Of a DNA stretch of 41,121 nt, positions 33,902 to 41,002 are shown in pieces. The notes beneath the pieces are model-generated. The model was given only the letters and a program-made list of their open reading frames with translations. It was not told where the DNA came from and did not search any database. The stretch spans positions 1 to 41,121 of the forward strand of contig NZ_JAVFVR010000023.1 in NCBI RefSeq assembly GCF_030929595.1, given 5' to 3'. The position numbers and the translations under genes were made by a program. Source of the DNA: Flavobacterium sp. LHD-85. GTDB lineage: Bacteria > Bacteroidota > Bacteroidia > Flavobacteriales > Flavobacteriaceae. Numbering within the stretch: the first letter of the stretch is position 1; every line of letters begins with the position of its first letter.

Positions 33902-33910
33902 TTTTTTGAG

Positions 33911-34088
33911 GTTGCAAAGGTTCAGAGGGACAAAGGTTCAAAGGTTTTTTGAATTTTTGTAACTTAGAAAAGCGACTTTAAGAAATGTACTAGAGCCAGA
34001 AGAAATATTATATAACAGGTTAAAAGGTATAATTGTAGACAAAGATTTTAAACTTTGCACCTATGAACCTTTGCAACTTTGAACCTTA
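33911..34088. repeat. CAAAGGTT-word palindrome with distant arms
   Basis: GTTGCAAAGGTTCA (33911-33924) and TGAACCTTTGCAAC (34064-34077) are exact reverse complements about 140 bp apart. The left side holds the 8-mer CAAAGGTT three times in near-tandem. The right side holds ACCTTTGCAACTTTGAACCTT. It spans the whole gap from the permease to the response regulator. Confidence 0.8.
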
Positions 34089-34095
34089 GAAAAAA

Positions 34096-35259
34096 ATGAG
34101 TAAAATACTAATTGTAGAAGACGAAGCAGCAATCAGAAGAGTTTTGGTGAAAATTTTATCAGAAGAAAATGATTCGTATCAGGTTGATGAAGCAGAAGAT
34201 GGCGTTGCTGGACTTGAGAAAATAAAAAACAACGATTACGATTTGGTTTTGTGCGATATCAAAATGCCAAAAATGGATGGTGTTGAGGTTTTGGAAGAAG
34301 TAAAAAAGATAAAACCAGAAATTCCGATGGTGATGATTTCGGGTCATGGCGACATGGAAACGGCTATTCAGACCATGCGTTTAGGTGCTTTTGATTATAT
34401 CTCGAAACCGCCAGATTTGAATCGTTTGCTGAATACAGTTCGTAATGCTTTAGACAAAAAACAATTAGTAGTTGAGAATAAAATTCTAAAGAAAAAAGTC
34501 AGTAAAAACTACGAAATGATTGGTGACAGCGAATCGATTAATCATATTAAAGTGATGATTGATAAAGTGGCTCCAACCGAAGCTAGAGTTTTGATTACGG
34601 GACCAAACGGAACTGGAAAAGAATTGGTAGCGCATCAATTGCATGAAAAAAGTGAGCGTTCTAGTTTTCCGTTAATCGAAGTAAACTGTGCTGCGATTCC
34701 AAGTGAATTAATCGAAAGTGAATTGTTTGGGCATGTAAAAGGTGCTTTTACATCGGCTGTGAAAGATCGTGCAGGAAAATTTGAAGCGGCCGACAAAGGA
34801 ACTATTTTTCTAGATGAAATTGGAGATATGAGTCTTTCGGCTCAAGCCAAAGTTTTAAGAGCACTTCAAGAAAGTATGATTACGAGAGTCGGTGCTGATA
34901 AAGATATTAAAGTTGATGTTCGTGTTGTTGCTGCAACCAATAAAGATTTAAAAACGGAAATTGCAGAAGGTCGTTTCCGCGAAGATTTATACCATCGTCT
35001 GGCTGTAATTTTAATTAAAGTGCCGCCGTTGAACGAAAGACGCGATGATATTCCAGCATTGATTTCTCATTTTGCCGAAAAAATTGCTTCAGAACAAGGA
35101 AATGCGGTAAAATCATTTTCGGTGCAAGCAATAAATTTATTGCAGGAATATGATTGGACAGGAAATATTCGTGAACTGCGAAATGTGGTGGAGAGATTAA
35201 TCATTTTAGGAGGAAGCGAAATCTCCGAAACAGATGTAAAAATGTTCGCAAGCAAATAA
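34096..35259 (+). CDS. Sigma-54-type response regulator lacking a DNA-binding domain
   Basis: A 387-residue NtrC-like protein. The receiver (1-120) has Asp54 in LCDIKMPKMD, Ser82 and Lys104 in YISKPP. The AAA+ domain has a Walker A variant GPNGTGKE at 169-176, the sigma-54 contact loop as GAFTSA at 216-221 (consensus GAFTGA), Walker B TIFLDEIGDM, and RFREDLYHRL. It ends shortly after WTGNIRELRNVVERL with DVKMFASK, so the usual Fis-type HTH of about 60-80 residues is missing. There is no frame break: a clean stop follows. It may activate sigma-54 from solution, or do something else. No histidine kinase is adjacent. Confidence 0.9.
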   Translation: MSKILIVEDEAAIRRVLVKILSEENDSYQVDEAEDGVAGLEKIKNNDYDLVLCDIKMPKMDGVEVLEEVKKIKPEIPMVMISGHGDMETAIQTMRLGAFDYISKPPDLNRLLNTVRNALDKKQLVVENKILKKKVSKNYEMIGDSESINHIKVMIDKVAPTEARVLITGPNGTGKELVAHQLHEKSERSSFPLIEVNCAAIPSELIESELFGHVKGAFTSAVKDRAGKFEAADKGTIFLDEIGDMSLSAQAKVLRALQESMITRVGADKDIKVDVRVVAATNKDLKTEIAEGRFREDLYHRLAVILIKVPPLNERRDDIPALISHFAEKIASEQGNAVKSFSVQAINLLQEYDWTGNIRELRNVVERLIILGGSEISETDVKMFASK

Positions 35260-35268
35260 GTGCTTTGT

Positions 35269-35339
35269 GCAATAAGCTATAAGCTAAAAAATACACAATA
35301 ATTTTGGCCTAAAGCTTATTGCCTAAAGCCTAAAGCTCA
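35269..35339. repeat. TAAGC-word palindrome after the response regulator
   Basis: GCAATAAGCT (35269-35278) and AGCTTATTGC (35313-35322) are exact arms. ATAAGCT is repeated in tandem on the left and CTAAAGC in 7-bp steps on the right. It starts 9 bp after the stop of the response regulator. Confidence 0.8.
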
Positions 35340-35347
35340 AAAAAAAA

Positions 35348-36007
35348 ATGAAACTAAAAAAGATAAACGAAAAATTGCAAGACGGTCTAATTGAGAATGG
35401 TCTGACAGAAGCGAATGCTTTGCAGATGGAAACATTTTCAACTATAAAAAGTGGGGCTGACTGTGTTATTATTTCTCCAAAAGGAAGCGGAAAAACGACT
35501 ACAATTGTATTGAATGTAATTCAGCAATTGGCAGGAAAGAATGAAGAATCACCACGAGCTTTGATTGTTGTGGAAGACAAAGAAAAGGTTTTGGCAATGG
35601 AAGAGCTTTTTGAGAAATACGGAAGGTATACAAATCTAGAAGTTTATGGAGTTCATGACAAAGGTGATATGGATTACGATAAAAACTATGTTTCTACTGG
35701 AATTGACGTTTTAATTGGTACGCCAACCAAACTAAACGACATGTTTAGTACGGCGGGTTACAATGTTAATCGTCTAAAAATGTTTATTATAGATGATGCA
35801 GAGCCGATTTTGAAATTACGTCATGATGCTAAAATCACTCGTATTTCAAATAGTATAGCCAAAGTGCAACGAATCATTTTTGCTGAAACTTTGACAGAAC
35901 GCATCGAAATTTTGGCAGACAAAATCATGATCGAACCTTATTTGTTTGATATGGACGAAGATGGAGAAGAGCTTGATGAAGAGGAAGACGATATTGAAGA
36001 AGAATAA
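35348..36007 (+). CDS. DEAD-box-like protein with only the first RecA domain and an acidic tail
   Basis: A 219-residue protein resembling the N-terminal half of a DEAD-box RNA helicase. A Q-motif-like NALQMETFSTI precedes Walker A SPKGSGKT at 43-50; ALIVVEDKEK (Ia) and GTPTKL (Ib) follow. Motif II reads DDAE (149-152) in place of DEAD and motif III FAET in place of SAT. Motifs IV-VI and the second RecA domain are absent. The C-terminus (201-219) is almost entirely Asp and Glu. The stop is clean, and the next 90 bp hold no remnant of a second domain. Unwinding seems unlikely; binding or regulating RNA or a partner is possible. Confidence 0.85.
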   Translation: MKLKKINEKLQDGLIENGLTEANALQMETFSTIKSGADCVIISPKGSGKTTTIVLNVIQQLAGKNEESPRALIVVEDKEKVLAMEELFEKYGRYTNLEVYGVHDKGDMDYDKNYVSTGIDVLIGTPTKLNDMFSTAGYNVNRLKMFIIDDAEPILKLRHDAKITRISNSIAKVQRIIFAETLTERIEILADKIMIEPYLFDMDEDGEELDEEEDDIEEE

Positions 36008-36026
36008 TATTTAGTAACAGTTTGCA

Positions 36027-36062
36027 GTGGCAGTTTACAGTAAAAGTATTGTGAACTGCCAC
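36027..36062. repeat. CAGT-word palindrome after the DEAD-like gene
   Basis: GTGGCAGTTTAC (36027-36038) and GTGAACTGCCAC (36051-36062) pair with one mismatch; AACAGTTTGCAGTGG leads in. It begins about 20 bp after the stop codon. Confidence 0.8.
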
Positions 36063-36093
36063 TTTTACTTAAAATTTAATCGCAAATTAATCA

Positions 36094-36909
36094 ATGGAAA
36101 TTTTTAAAACACTTAAATTCTTGTCAATTGTACTTTTGTGCTTTTTTCTTGTTCTTTATGTTTTAATACTTTCCTATGTTTATTTTAATCAGGTAGGATT
36201 GGTTTTTCATGCTTCTCAACTGCCTAAAGATTATAAATTTGATTATCAGCAGAAGTTTGAAGAAATAAATATAAAATCTTTTGACGGAGCAATTTTGAAC
36301 GGATTATTATTCAAAGCAGAGCAATCAAAAGGTCTTGTTTTTTATCTTCACGGAAACGCTGGAACACTTGAAACTTGGGGTAAAATTGCAAAAATATATA
36401 CCTCATTAGGGTATGATATTTTTATTTTGGATTATAGAAGTTTCGGAAAAAGTGAAGGTGAGATTGAAAACGAGGAGCAATTAACTGAAGATATATCAAT
36501 TGTTTATAAAAATATTTCAAAAAGATATTCCGAAGGTAAAATTATAATTGCGGGATATTCTATTGGTTCTGGTTTTGCGGCAAAATTGGCTTTAGAAAAT
36601 AAAGTGAAAGCATTGATTCTTCAAGCACCGTATTATAACTTTTTAGAGTTATCAAGTTCCAGAGTTCCTTTTTTTCCTGATTTTATGAAGAAGTTTAGTT
36701 TGGAAACAAATGTTTATCTTCCAAAAATAAAAAGTCCAATTTATATTTTTCATGGAACTAAGGATCAGTTGATTCCAGTTGATAATTCGATTCGATTAAA
36801 GAAGTTATTAAAATCAAATGTCTACTTTTATCCGCTGAAAAATCAAGAACATATTGGAGTAAATGAAAATGGAGATTTTCAAAAACAATTAAAAAGAATA
36901 TTAGAATAG
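36094..36909 (+). CDS. Membrane-anchored alpha/beta hydrolase (BEM46/YfhR-like)
   Basis: A 271-residue serine hydrolase with a strong N-terminal membrane segment (about 8-32). The oxyanion stretch is LVFYLHGNAGT near 81-91, the nucleophile is Ser156 in GYSIGSG, the acid is Asp224 in HGTKDQLIP and the base is His253 in NQEHIG. This matches the BEM46/YfhR type, membrane-bound hydrolases of unknown substrate. It sits 14 bp before the DUF2007 gene in the same direction. Confidence 0.88.
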   Translation: MEIFKTLKFLSIVLLCFFLVLYVLILSYVYFNQVGLVFHASQLPKDYKFDYQQKFEEINIKSFDGAILNGLLFKAEQSKGLVFYLHGNAGTLETWGKIAKIYTSLGYDIFILDYRSFGKSEGEIENEEQLTEDISIVYKNISKRYSEGKIIIAGYSIGSGFAAKLALENKVKALILQAPYYNFLELSSSRVPFFPDFMKKFSLETNVYLPKIKSPIYIFHGTKDQLIPVDNSIRLKKLLKSNVYFYPLKNQEHIGVNENGDFQKQLKRILE

Positions 36910-36923
36910 ATAAATAAAACGTT

Positions 36924-37142
36924 ATGGGATTAATGAAAGTATTTTCTGGAAGTGAAGTATTAGCAATTGCTTTGCAGGAAAGATTAGAAGAAGCTGGAGT
37001 AGAAACAGTAAAAAAAGATAATATTCAATCGGCTCGTTTAGGAGGTTTTGGACAGACAGATTTGGCAGTTGAGGTTTTTATTCAAGAAACCGATTTTGCA
37101 AAGGCAAATCCCGTTATTGAAAATTTCAGAATGAGTCTTTAA
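36924..37142 (+). CDS. DUF2007-type small protein
   Basis: A 72-residue protein: MKVFSGSEVLAIALQERLEE, then a GFGQTDLAVEVFI strand and AKANPVIENF. This matches the short DUF2007 'putative signal-transducing' family, a ferredoxin-like fold related to P-II-type proteins. Function unknown. Either the first ATG (36924) or the one at codon 4 may be used. It follows the hydrolase closely and is likely cotranscribed. Confidence 0.8.
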   Translation: MGLMKVFSGSEVLAIALQERLEEAGVETVKKDNIQSARLGGFGQTDLAVEVFIQETDFAKANPVIENFRMSL

Positions 37143-37156
37143 AAAAGTCGCAGTTT

Positions 37157-37198
37157 GCAGTCGCAGTTTTCAGTATTCAAACTGTAAACTGCGACTGC
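37157..37198. repeat. CAGT-word palindrome between the DUF2007 and Cof genes
   Basis: GCAGTCGCAGTTTTCAGT (37157-37174) and ACTGTAAACTGCGACTGC (37181-37198) pair with one mismatch around a 6-nt loop. Further CAGT words extend on both sides (37147-37203), starting within a few bases of the stop. Confidence 0.85.
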
Positions 37199-37218
37199 GA
37201 CTGAAAATTAAAAAAAAT

Positions 37219-38022
37219 ATGCAATACAAAATGTTAGTGCTCGACATGGATGATACCTTGTTGACAGACGATCATAGAATTTCGGATTTAAATAAAAAAG
37301 TAATTTTAGAAGCTCAGGCAAAAGGCGTTTACGTGGTTTTAGCTTCAGGAAGGCCAACTACAGCAATGACAGCTTATGCAAAGGAGTTGGAATTGGATAA
37401 AAACGATTCTTATATCATTTCGTTTAATGGAGCAATAATTAGCCGTGTTAAAGATGATTTGGTTTTGTTTGAACAGAAATTGACTGTGGAGCAAATTCAT
37501 TCGCTGTATGATTATAGCATAAAGAAAAATGCACATATTATCACGTATTTGGATGACGAAATTATCAGCGAAACAGATTCTGAATTTATTGAGGTCGAAA
37601 AAGAAATCACTGGAATGGCACATCATAAAGTTTCAAGCTTTAAAGATTATGTAGACAGACCAGCGGTTAAATGTATCTTGCTTCAAGATCCAACGTATTT
37701 GAAAACGTTAGAAAATGATTTGAAAGAAGCTATGCCACATTTAAGCGTTTCGATGTCAAAGCCATTTTTCTTAGAAGCTGCCCAACAAGGCATTGATAAA
37801 GCGGCAAGCCTGAAGTTTTTGGCTGATAAATTAGGAATTCACCAAAGTGAAATTATCGCTGTTGGAAATGCAGGGAATGATTTAACGATGATTGAATATG
37901 CTGGTTTAGGTGTTTGGGTTGATAATGTAACGCCAGAATTGCGTGACAAAGCCGATTTAATCGTAGCTTCAAATAATGATGATGGTGTTGCTGAAGTAGT
38001 AACACGTTATATTTTAAACTAA
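37219..38022 (+). CDS. Cof-type HAD phosphatase
   Basis: A 267-residue HAD subclass IIB phosphatase. Motif I is LDMDDTLL with Asp9 and Asp11; motif II is LASGRPTTAM. A cap domain follows at about 85-185. Motif III/IV is IIAVGNAGNDLTMIEYAGLGV. Family members act on sugar phosphates, PLP or FMN; the substrate here is unknown. The downstream GNAT gene starts 7 bp after its stop. Confidence 0.93.
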   Translation: MQYKMLVLDMDDTLLTDDHRISDLNKKVILEAQAKGVYVVLASGRPTTAMTAYAKELELDKNDSYIISFNGAIISRVKDDLVLFEQKLTVEQIHSLYDYSIKKNAHIITYLDDEIISETDSEFIEVEKEITGMAHHKVSSFKDYVDRPAVKCILLQDPTYLKTLENDLKEAMPHLSVSMSKPFFLEAAQQGIDKAASLKFLADKLGIHQSEIIAVGNAGNDLTMIEYAGLGVWVDNVTPELRDKADLIVASNNDDGVAEVVTRYILN

Positions 38023-38028
38023 ACTAAA

Positions 38029-38559
38029 ATGAAAAATCCAATTGAAACAGAGCGTTTGCTTTTACGAGAATTAGAACTTTCTGATGCAGAAGGAATGTTT
38101 GAATTGGAATCAAACCCTAATGTGCATTTATTCGTCGGGAATAGACCCATAAAGCATATTGAGGAAAGTACTGAGCGTATTAAATTCATTCAAAAACAAT
38201 ACAAAGATCTTGGAACTGGCCGTTGGGCTGTTGTTTTAAAAGAAACAAATGAATTTATTGGCTGGTCTGGAATAAAATATATTACAGACGAGATAAATAA
38301 TCACAAAAACTTTTACGAGTTAGGATATCGCTTTATCGAAAAACACTGGGGAAAAGGGTATGCAACCGAAGCAGGAAAAGCATTTATTGATTATGCTTTT
38401 AACGAAATGAAAGTAGAAAAACTTTACGCTTATGCAGATGCAGGAAACGAAAATTCTAGAAAAATTTTAGAAAAATTAGGTTTTCATTTTGTGAATTCTT
38501 TCGAATATCAAGAAGAATTAGAAGTTTGGTACGAACTTAAAAATCCGAACTCAATATAA
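38029..38559 (+). CDS. RimJ/RimL-type GNAT acetyltransferase
   Basis: A 176-residue acetyltransferase: IETERLLLRELELSDAEGMF at the start, WAVVLKETNEFIGWSGIKYI near 65-80, YELGYRFIEKHWGKGYATEA near 100-118 as the CoA-binding part, and ENSRKILEKLGFHFVNSF near 145. Typical targets are ribosomal-protein or small-molecule amines, but the substrate is not known. It sits 7 bp after the Cof-type gene, as one unit. Confidence 0.88.
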   Translation: MKNPIETERLLLRELELSDAEGMFELESNPNVHLFVGNRPIKHIEESTERIKFIQKQYKDLGTGRWAVVLKETNEFIGWSGIKYITDEINNHKNFYELGYRFIEKHWGKGYATEAGKAFIDYAFNEMKVEKLYAYADAGNENSRKILEKLGFHFVNSFEYQEELEVWYELKNPNSI

Positions 38560-38564
38560 AAACG

Positions 38565-38610
38565 AATTCCAAATCTTTACATACTTAAAAGTCAGTAAAG
38601 ATTTGGAATT
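38565..38610. repeat. AATTCCA-type perfect palindrome between convergent genes
   Basis: AATTCCAAATCTTTAC (38565-38580) and its exact reverse complement (38595-38610) are 16-bp arms with a 14-nt loop. It starts 5 bp after the GNAT stop and ends 26 bp before the end of the convergent secreted-protein gene. It has no T-run like the true terminators here. Confidence 0.85.
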
Positions 38611-38636
38611 AATTAAAGAAGTAATATTTGAAAATA

Positions 38637-39161
38637 TTATTTTTTAGCTACAGAAACAAAATATTTATTTCCGTCACCCATAGTTAATTTTACACGCTCG
38701 TCGCAAAGATCGATTGCAAAATTTGCACTTTCGTAACAGCTGCAAGTTGTGTTTTTGTCTTTAGACATTTCTGTTTTACAGTTGTTGTTTTTAAAGCTTG
38801 CCAATTGTGGAGTGTATAAACTAACCAAATCAGTCGAAGCAGTTACTAAAGAAATGATACTTGCAGAATTGTTATTTGTAATTCTATATACAATTCTATC
38901 TGTATAATTTACTTCGTTTACAGTTACTTTACGAATGTAGGTATAAGCTGTAGATCCTTCACCTGGTTCTTTTACTTCAAATTTAAAACCAACAGCACGA
39001 ATAGCAACGTCAAATTGCTGCTGAGAGTTTAAACTTGCCCAAGATGTTAATGTGCTAATAGAAGGAAATGGATTTGCATTTGCAGCTGGAGCATTAGTTT
39101 GCGCTTGCGAACTAAAAATGGTTAAGAACATCAAGCAGATTGTGGGTAAAAATGCTTTCAT
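38637..39161 (-). CDS. Secreted protein of unknown function
   Basis: I do not recognise this protein. The chosen start (39161, 174 residues) begins a clear signal peptide, MKAFLPTICLMFLTIFSSQA; the frame is open back to 39263, but the 34 extra codons are basic and unlike a signal peptide. The mature part has a Pro/Ala/Asn-rich start (APAANANPFPS), then a mixed alpha/beta region (about 50-120). A Cys cluster near the C-terminus (NNCKTEMSKDKNTTCSCYES, then LCDERVKL) gives four cysteines, which may form disulfides or bind metal. No lipobox and no type IX C-terminal domain are visible. It is convergent with the GNAT gene. Confidence 0.8.
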   Translation of the reverse strand: MKAFLPTICLMFLTIFSSQAQTNAPAANANPFPSISTLTSWASLNSQQQFDVAIRAVGFKFEVKEPGEGSTAYTYIRKVTVNEVNYTDRIVYRITNNNSASIISLVTASTDLVSLYTPQLASFKNNNCKTEMSKDKNTTCSCYESANFAIDLCDERVKLTMGDGNKYFVSVAKK

Positions 39162-39649
39162 AAAGCGTGGTATTTGTATTTTAATTTTGCCTACTCTCTT
39201 TGGTTTTCGGCTTTCCCATTTCATTTTGTAACACAAAACAACAACATAACGAGTAAAATTCAAAATTGTTATGCCCGAATTATTATTAAATTAATTAAAG
39301 CTTACTAAAATTCTTTAATATGAATTTATTGGCAGGTAGATTCATATCATTTGTAAATGTAAGAAATTTTGAATTTAAAATCGATAAAAATGTATTTAAT
39401 CGATAAAAATTGCATTTAGTCGATTATTTTGTCATTTTATTCTTATCGGAATGTTAAAGGACAAAAAAATGTGGTTGCATAGATTCTTTTAAAATAAAAA
39501 GTAAAAGTTTAGCTTTTGAATGTTTCTAAATTACCGTTAGTGCAAAATATTGATTCGAAGTGCATTAATCGCTTTCTTTTGATGAATATTGTTTGTAAAT
39601 TTGCAGCCTTAAATTTTTTGACAACGATTTCATTAATTTAAGATAGATT
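39162..39649. promoter_or_regulatory. Gene-free region between divergent genes, with spaced TCGAT boxes
   Basis: No ORF is convincing. TCGAT occurs at 39381, 39400 and 39420, in the units ATCGATAAAAATGTATTTA, ATCGATAAAAATTGCATTT and AGTCGATTATTTTGTCATTT. The spacing of 19 and 20 bp is about two helical turns. This may be an operator for either neighbour. TAAATTTG at 39596-39603 is an exact -7 box for mtaB. AATGTTAAAGGACAAAAAAATG around 39452 is ribosome-site-like, but its frame closes quickly. Confidence 0.4.
39596..39603 (+). promoter_or_regulatory. -7 box of the mtaB promoter
   Basis: TAAATTTG matches TAnnTTTG, 46 bp before the mtaB ATG. The nearest TTTG upstream is only 14 bp away, so the -33 box is not clear. 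Confidence 0.45.
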
Positions 39650-40984
39650 ATGGAAAATAGAAAGAAAGTTGCCTTTTATACGCTGGGTTGTAAACTGAAT
39701 TTTTCAGAAACTTCTACAATTGCCAGAAATTTTAACGACGAAGGTTTTGACCGCGTCGATTTTGAAGAAATAGCAGATATTTATGTCATCAATACTTGCT
39801 CTGTAACAGAAAATGCCGATAAGCAGTTTAAGCAAGTAGTGAAAAAAGCAATGAAGCTGAACGAAAAAGCTTTTGTTGCTGCTGTAGGTTGTTACGCGCA
39901 ATTGAAACCAGAAGAATTAGCTTCAGTTGATGGGGTTGATTTGGTTTTGGGGGCGACAGAAAAATTCAAAATAACGGACTATATCCATGATTTGAGCAAA
40001 AATGATATGGGTGAAGTTCACTCATGCGAAATTGCCGAAGCTGATTTCTATGTAGGAAGCTATTCTATCGGAGATCGTACTAGAGCTTTCTTAAAAGTTC
40101 AGGATGGTTGCGATTATAAATGTACGTATTGTACAATTCCGTTGGCACGTGGAATTTCTAGAAGTGATGCTTTAGAAAATGTACTAAAAAATGCCAAAGA
40201 AATTTCGGCTCAAAATATCCGTGAAATTGTTTTAACAGGAGTTAATATCGGTGATTACGGAAAAGGGGAGTTCGGAAATAAAAAACACGAGCATACTTTT
40301 CTGGATCTAGTTCAGGCTTTGGATAAAGTAGAAGGAATCGAACGTTTGAGGATTTCGTCTATCGAACCAAATCTTTTGAAAAATGAAACAATCGAATTTG
40401 TGTCTAAAAGCCGCACTTTTGTTCCGCACTTTCATATTCCGCTGCAATCAGGAAGCAATGATATTTTAAAATTAATGAAACGCCGTTATTTACGTGAAGT
40501 GTATATTGATCGTGTTGCTAAAATTCGAGAAGTAATGCCTCATGCTTGTATTGGTGTTGACGTTATTGTTGGTTTTCCTGGAGAAACAGACGAACACTTT
40601 TTGGAAACCTATCATTTCCTAAACGAATTGGATATTTCGTATTTACACGTATTTACTTATTCAGAAAGAGATAATACAGAAGCTGCCGATATGGAAGGCG
40701 TTGTTGCTTCAAATGTTCGTGCAAAACGCAGTAAAATGCTTCGCGGGTTATCAGTTAAAAAACGCCGTGCTTTTTACGAAAGCCAATTAGGAACAAACAG
40801 AACAGTTCTTTTTGAAAGTGAAAATAAAGAAGGATACATTCACGGGTTTACTGAAAACTATGTAAAAGTAAAAACACCTTGGAATCCAGAATTGGTAAAT
40901 ACTTTGCAAGAAATCAATTTGACAAAAATAGACGAAGACGGAAGCGTGCGTTTGGAGTTTTTGAATAAATTGGCGGAAGCTTAA
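39650..40984 (+). CDS. mtaB: tRNA t6A37 methylthiotransferase MtaB
   Basis: A radical-SAM enzyme that adds a methylthio group to t6A at position 37 of ANN-decoding tRNAs, 444 residues. The N-terminal domain holds one 4Fe-4S cluster via Cys14 (TLGCKLN), Cys50 (NTCSVTE) and Cys81 (VGCYAQ). The radical-SAM cluster is Cys154-x3-Cys158-x2-Cys161 in CDYKCTYC. Later IDVIVGFPGETDEHF-like sequence and LHVFTYSERDNT are typical. The C-terminal TRAM-like domain covers about 385-440. The start KVAFYTLGCKLNFSE identifies MtaB over MiaB or RimO. Confidence 0.94.
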   Translation: MENRKKVAFYTLGCKLNFSETSTIARNFNDEGFDRVDFEEIADIYVINTCSVTENADKQFKQVVKKAMKLNEKAFVAAVGCYAQLKPEELASVDGVDLVLGATEKFKITDYIHDLSKNDMGEVHSCEIAEADFYVGSYSIGDRTRAFLKVQDGCDYKCTYCTIPLARGISRSDALENVLKNAKEISAQNIREIVLTGVNIGDYGKGEFGNKKHEHTFLDLVQALDKVEGIERLRISSIEPNLLKNETIEFVSKSRTFVPHFHIPLQSGSNDILKLMKRRYLREVYIDRVAKIREVMPHACIGVDVIVGFPGETDEHFLETYHFLNELDISYLHVFTYSERDNTEAADMEGVVASNVRAKRSKMLRGLSVKKRRAFYESQLGTNRTVLFESENKEGYIHGFTENYVKVKTPWNPELVNTLQEINLTKIDEDGSVRLEFLNKLAEA

Positions 40985-41002
40985 AGATGAAGTTTGTCAT
41001 TC

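Noticed and set aside
5638..37198. CRISPR array from the repeated CAGT words
   Set aside because: The repeats are short, palindromic, dispersed in separate gaps and without spacers of constant length; no cas genes are present.
38565..38610. Standard terminator between the convergent GNAT and secreted-protein genes
   Set aside because: The stem is perfect but AT-rich, with a 14-nt loop and no T-run, unlike the clear terminators elsewhere; it fits the word-palindrome class better. It may still slow polymerase.
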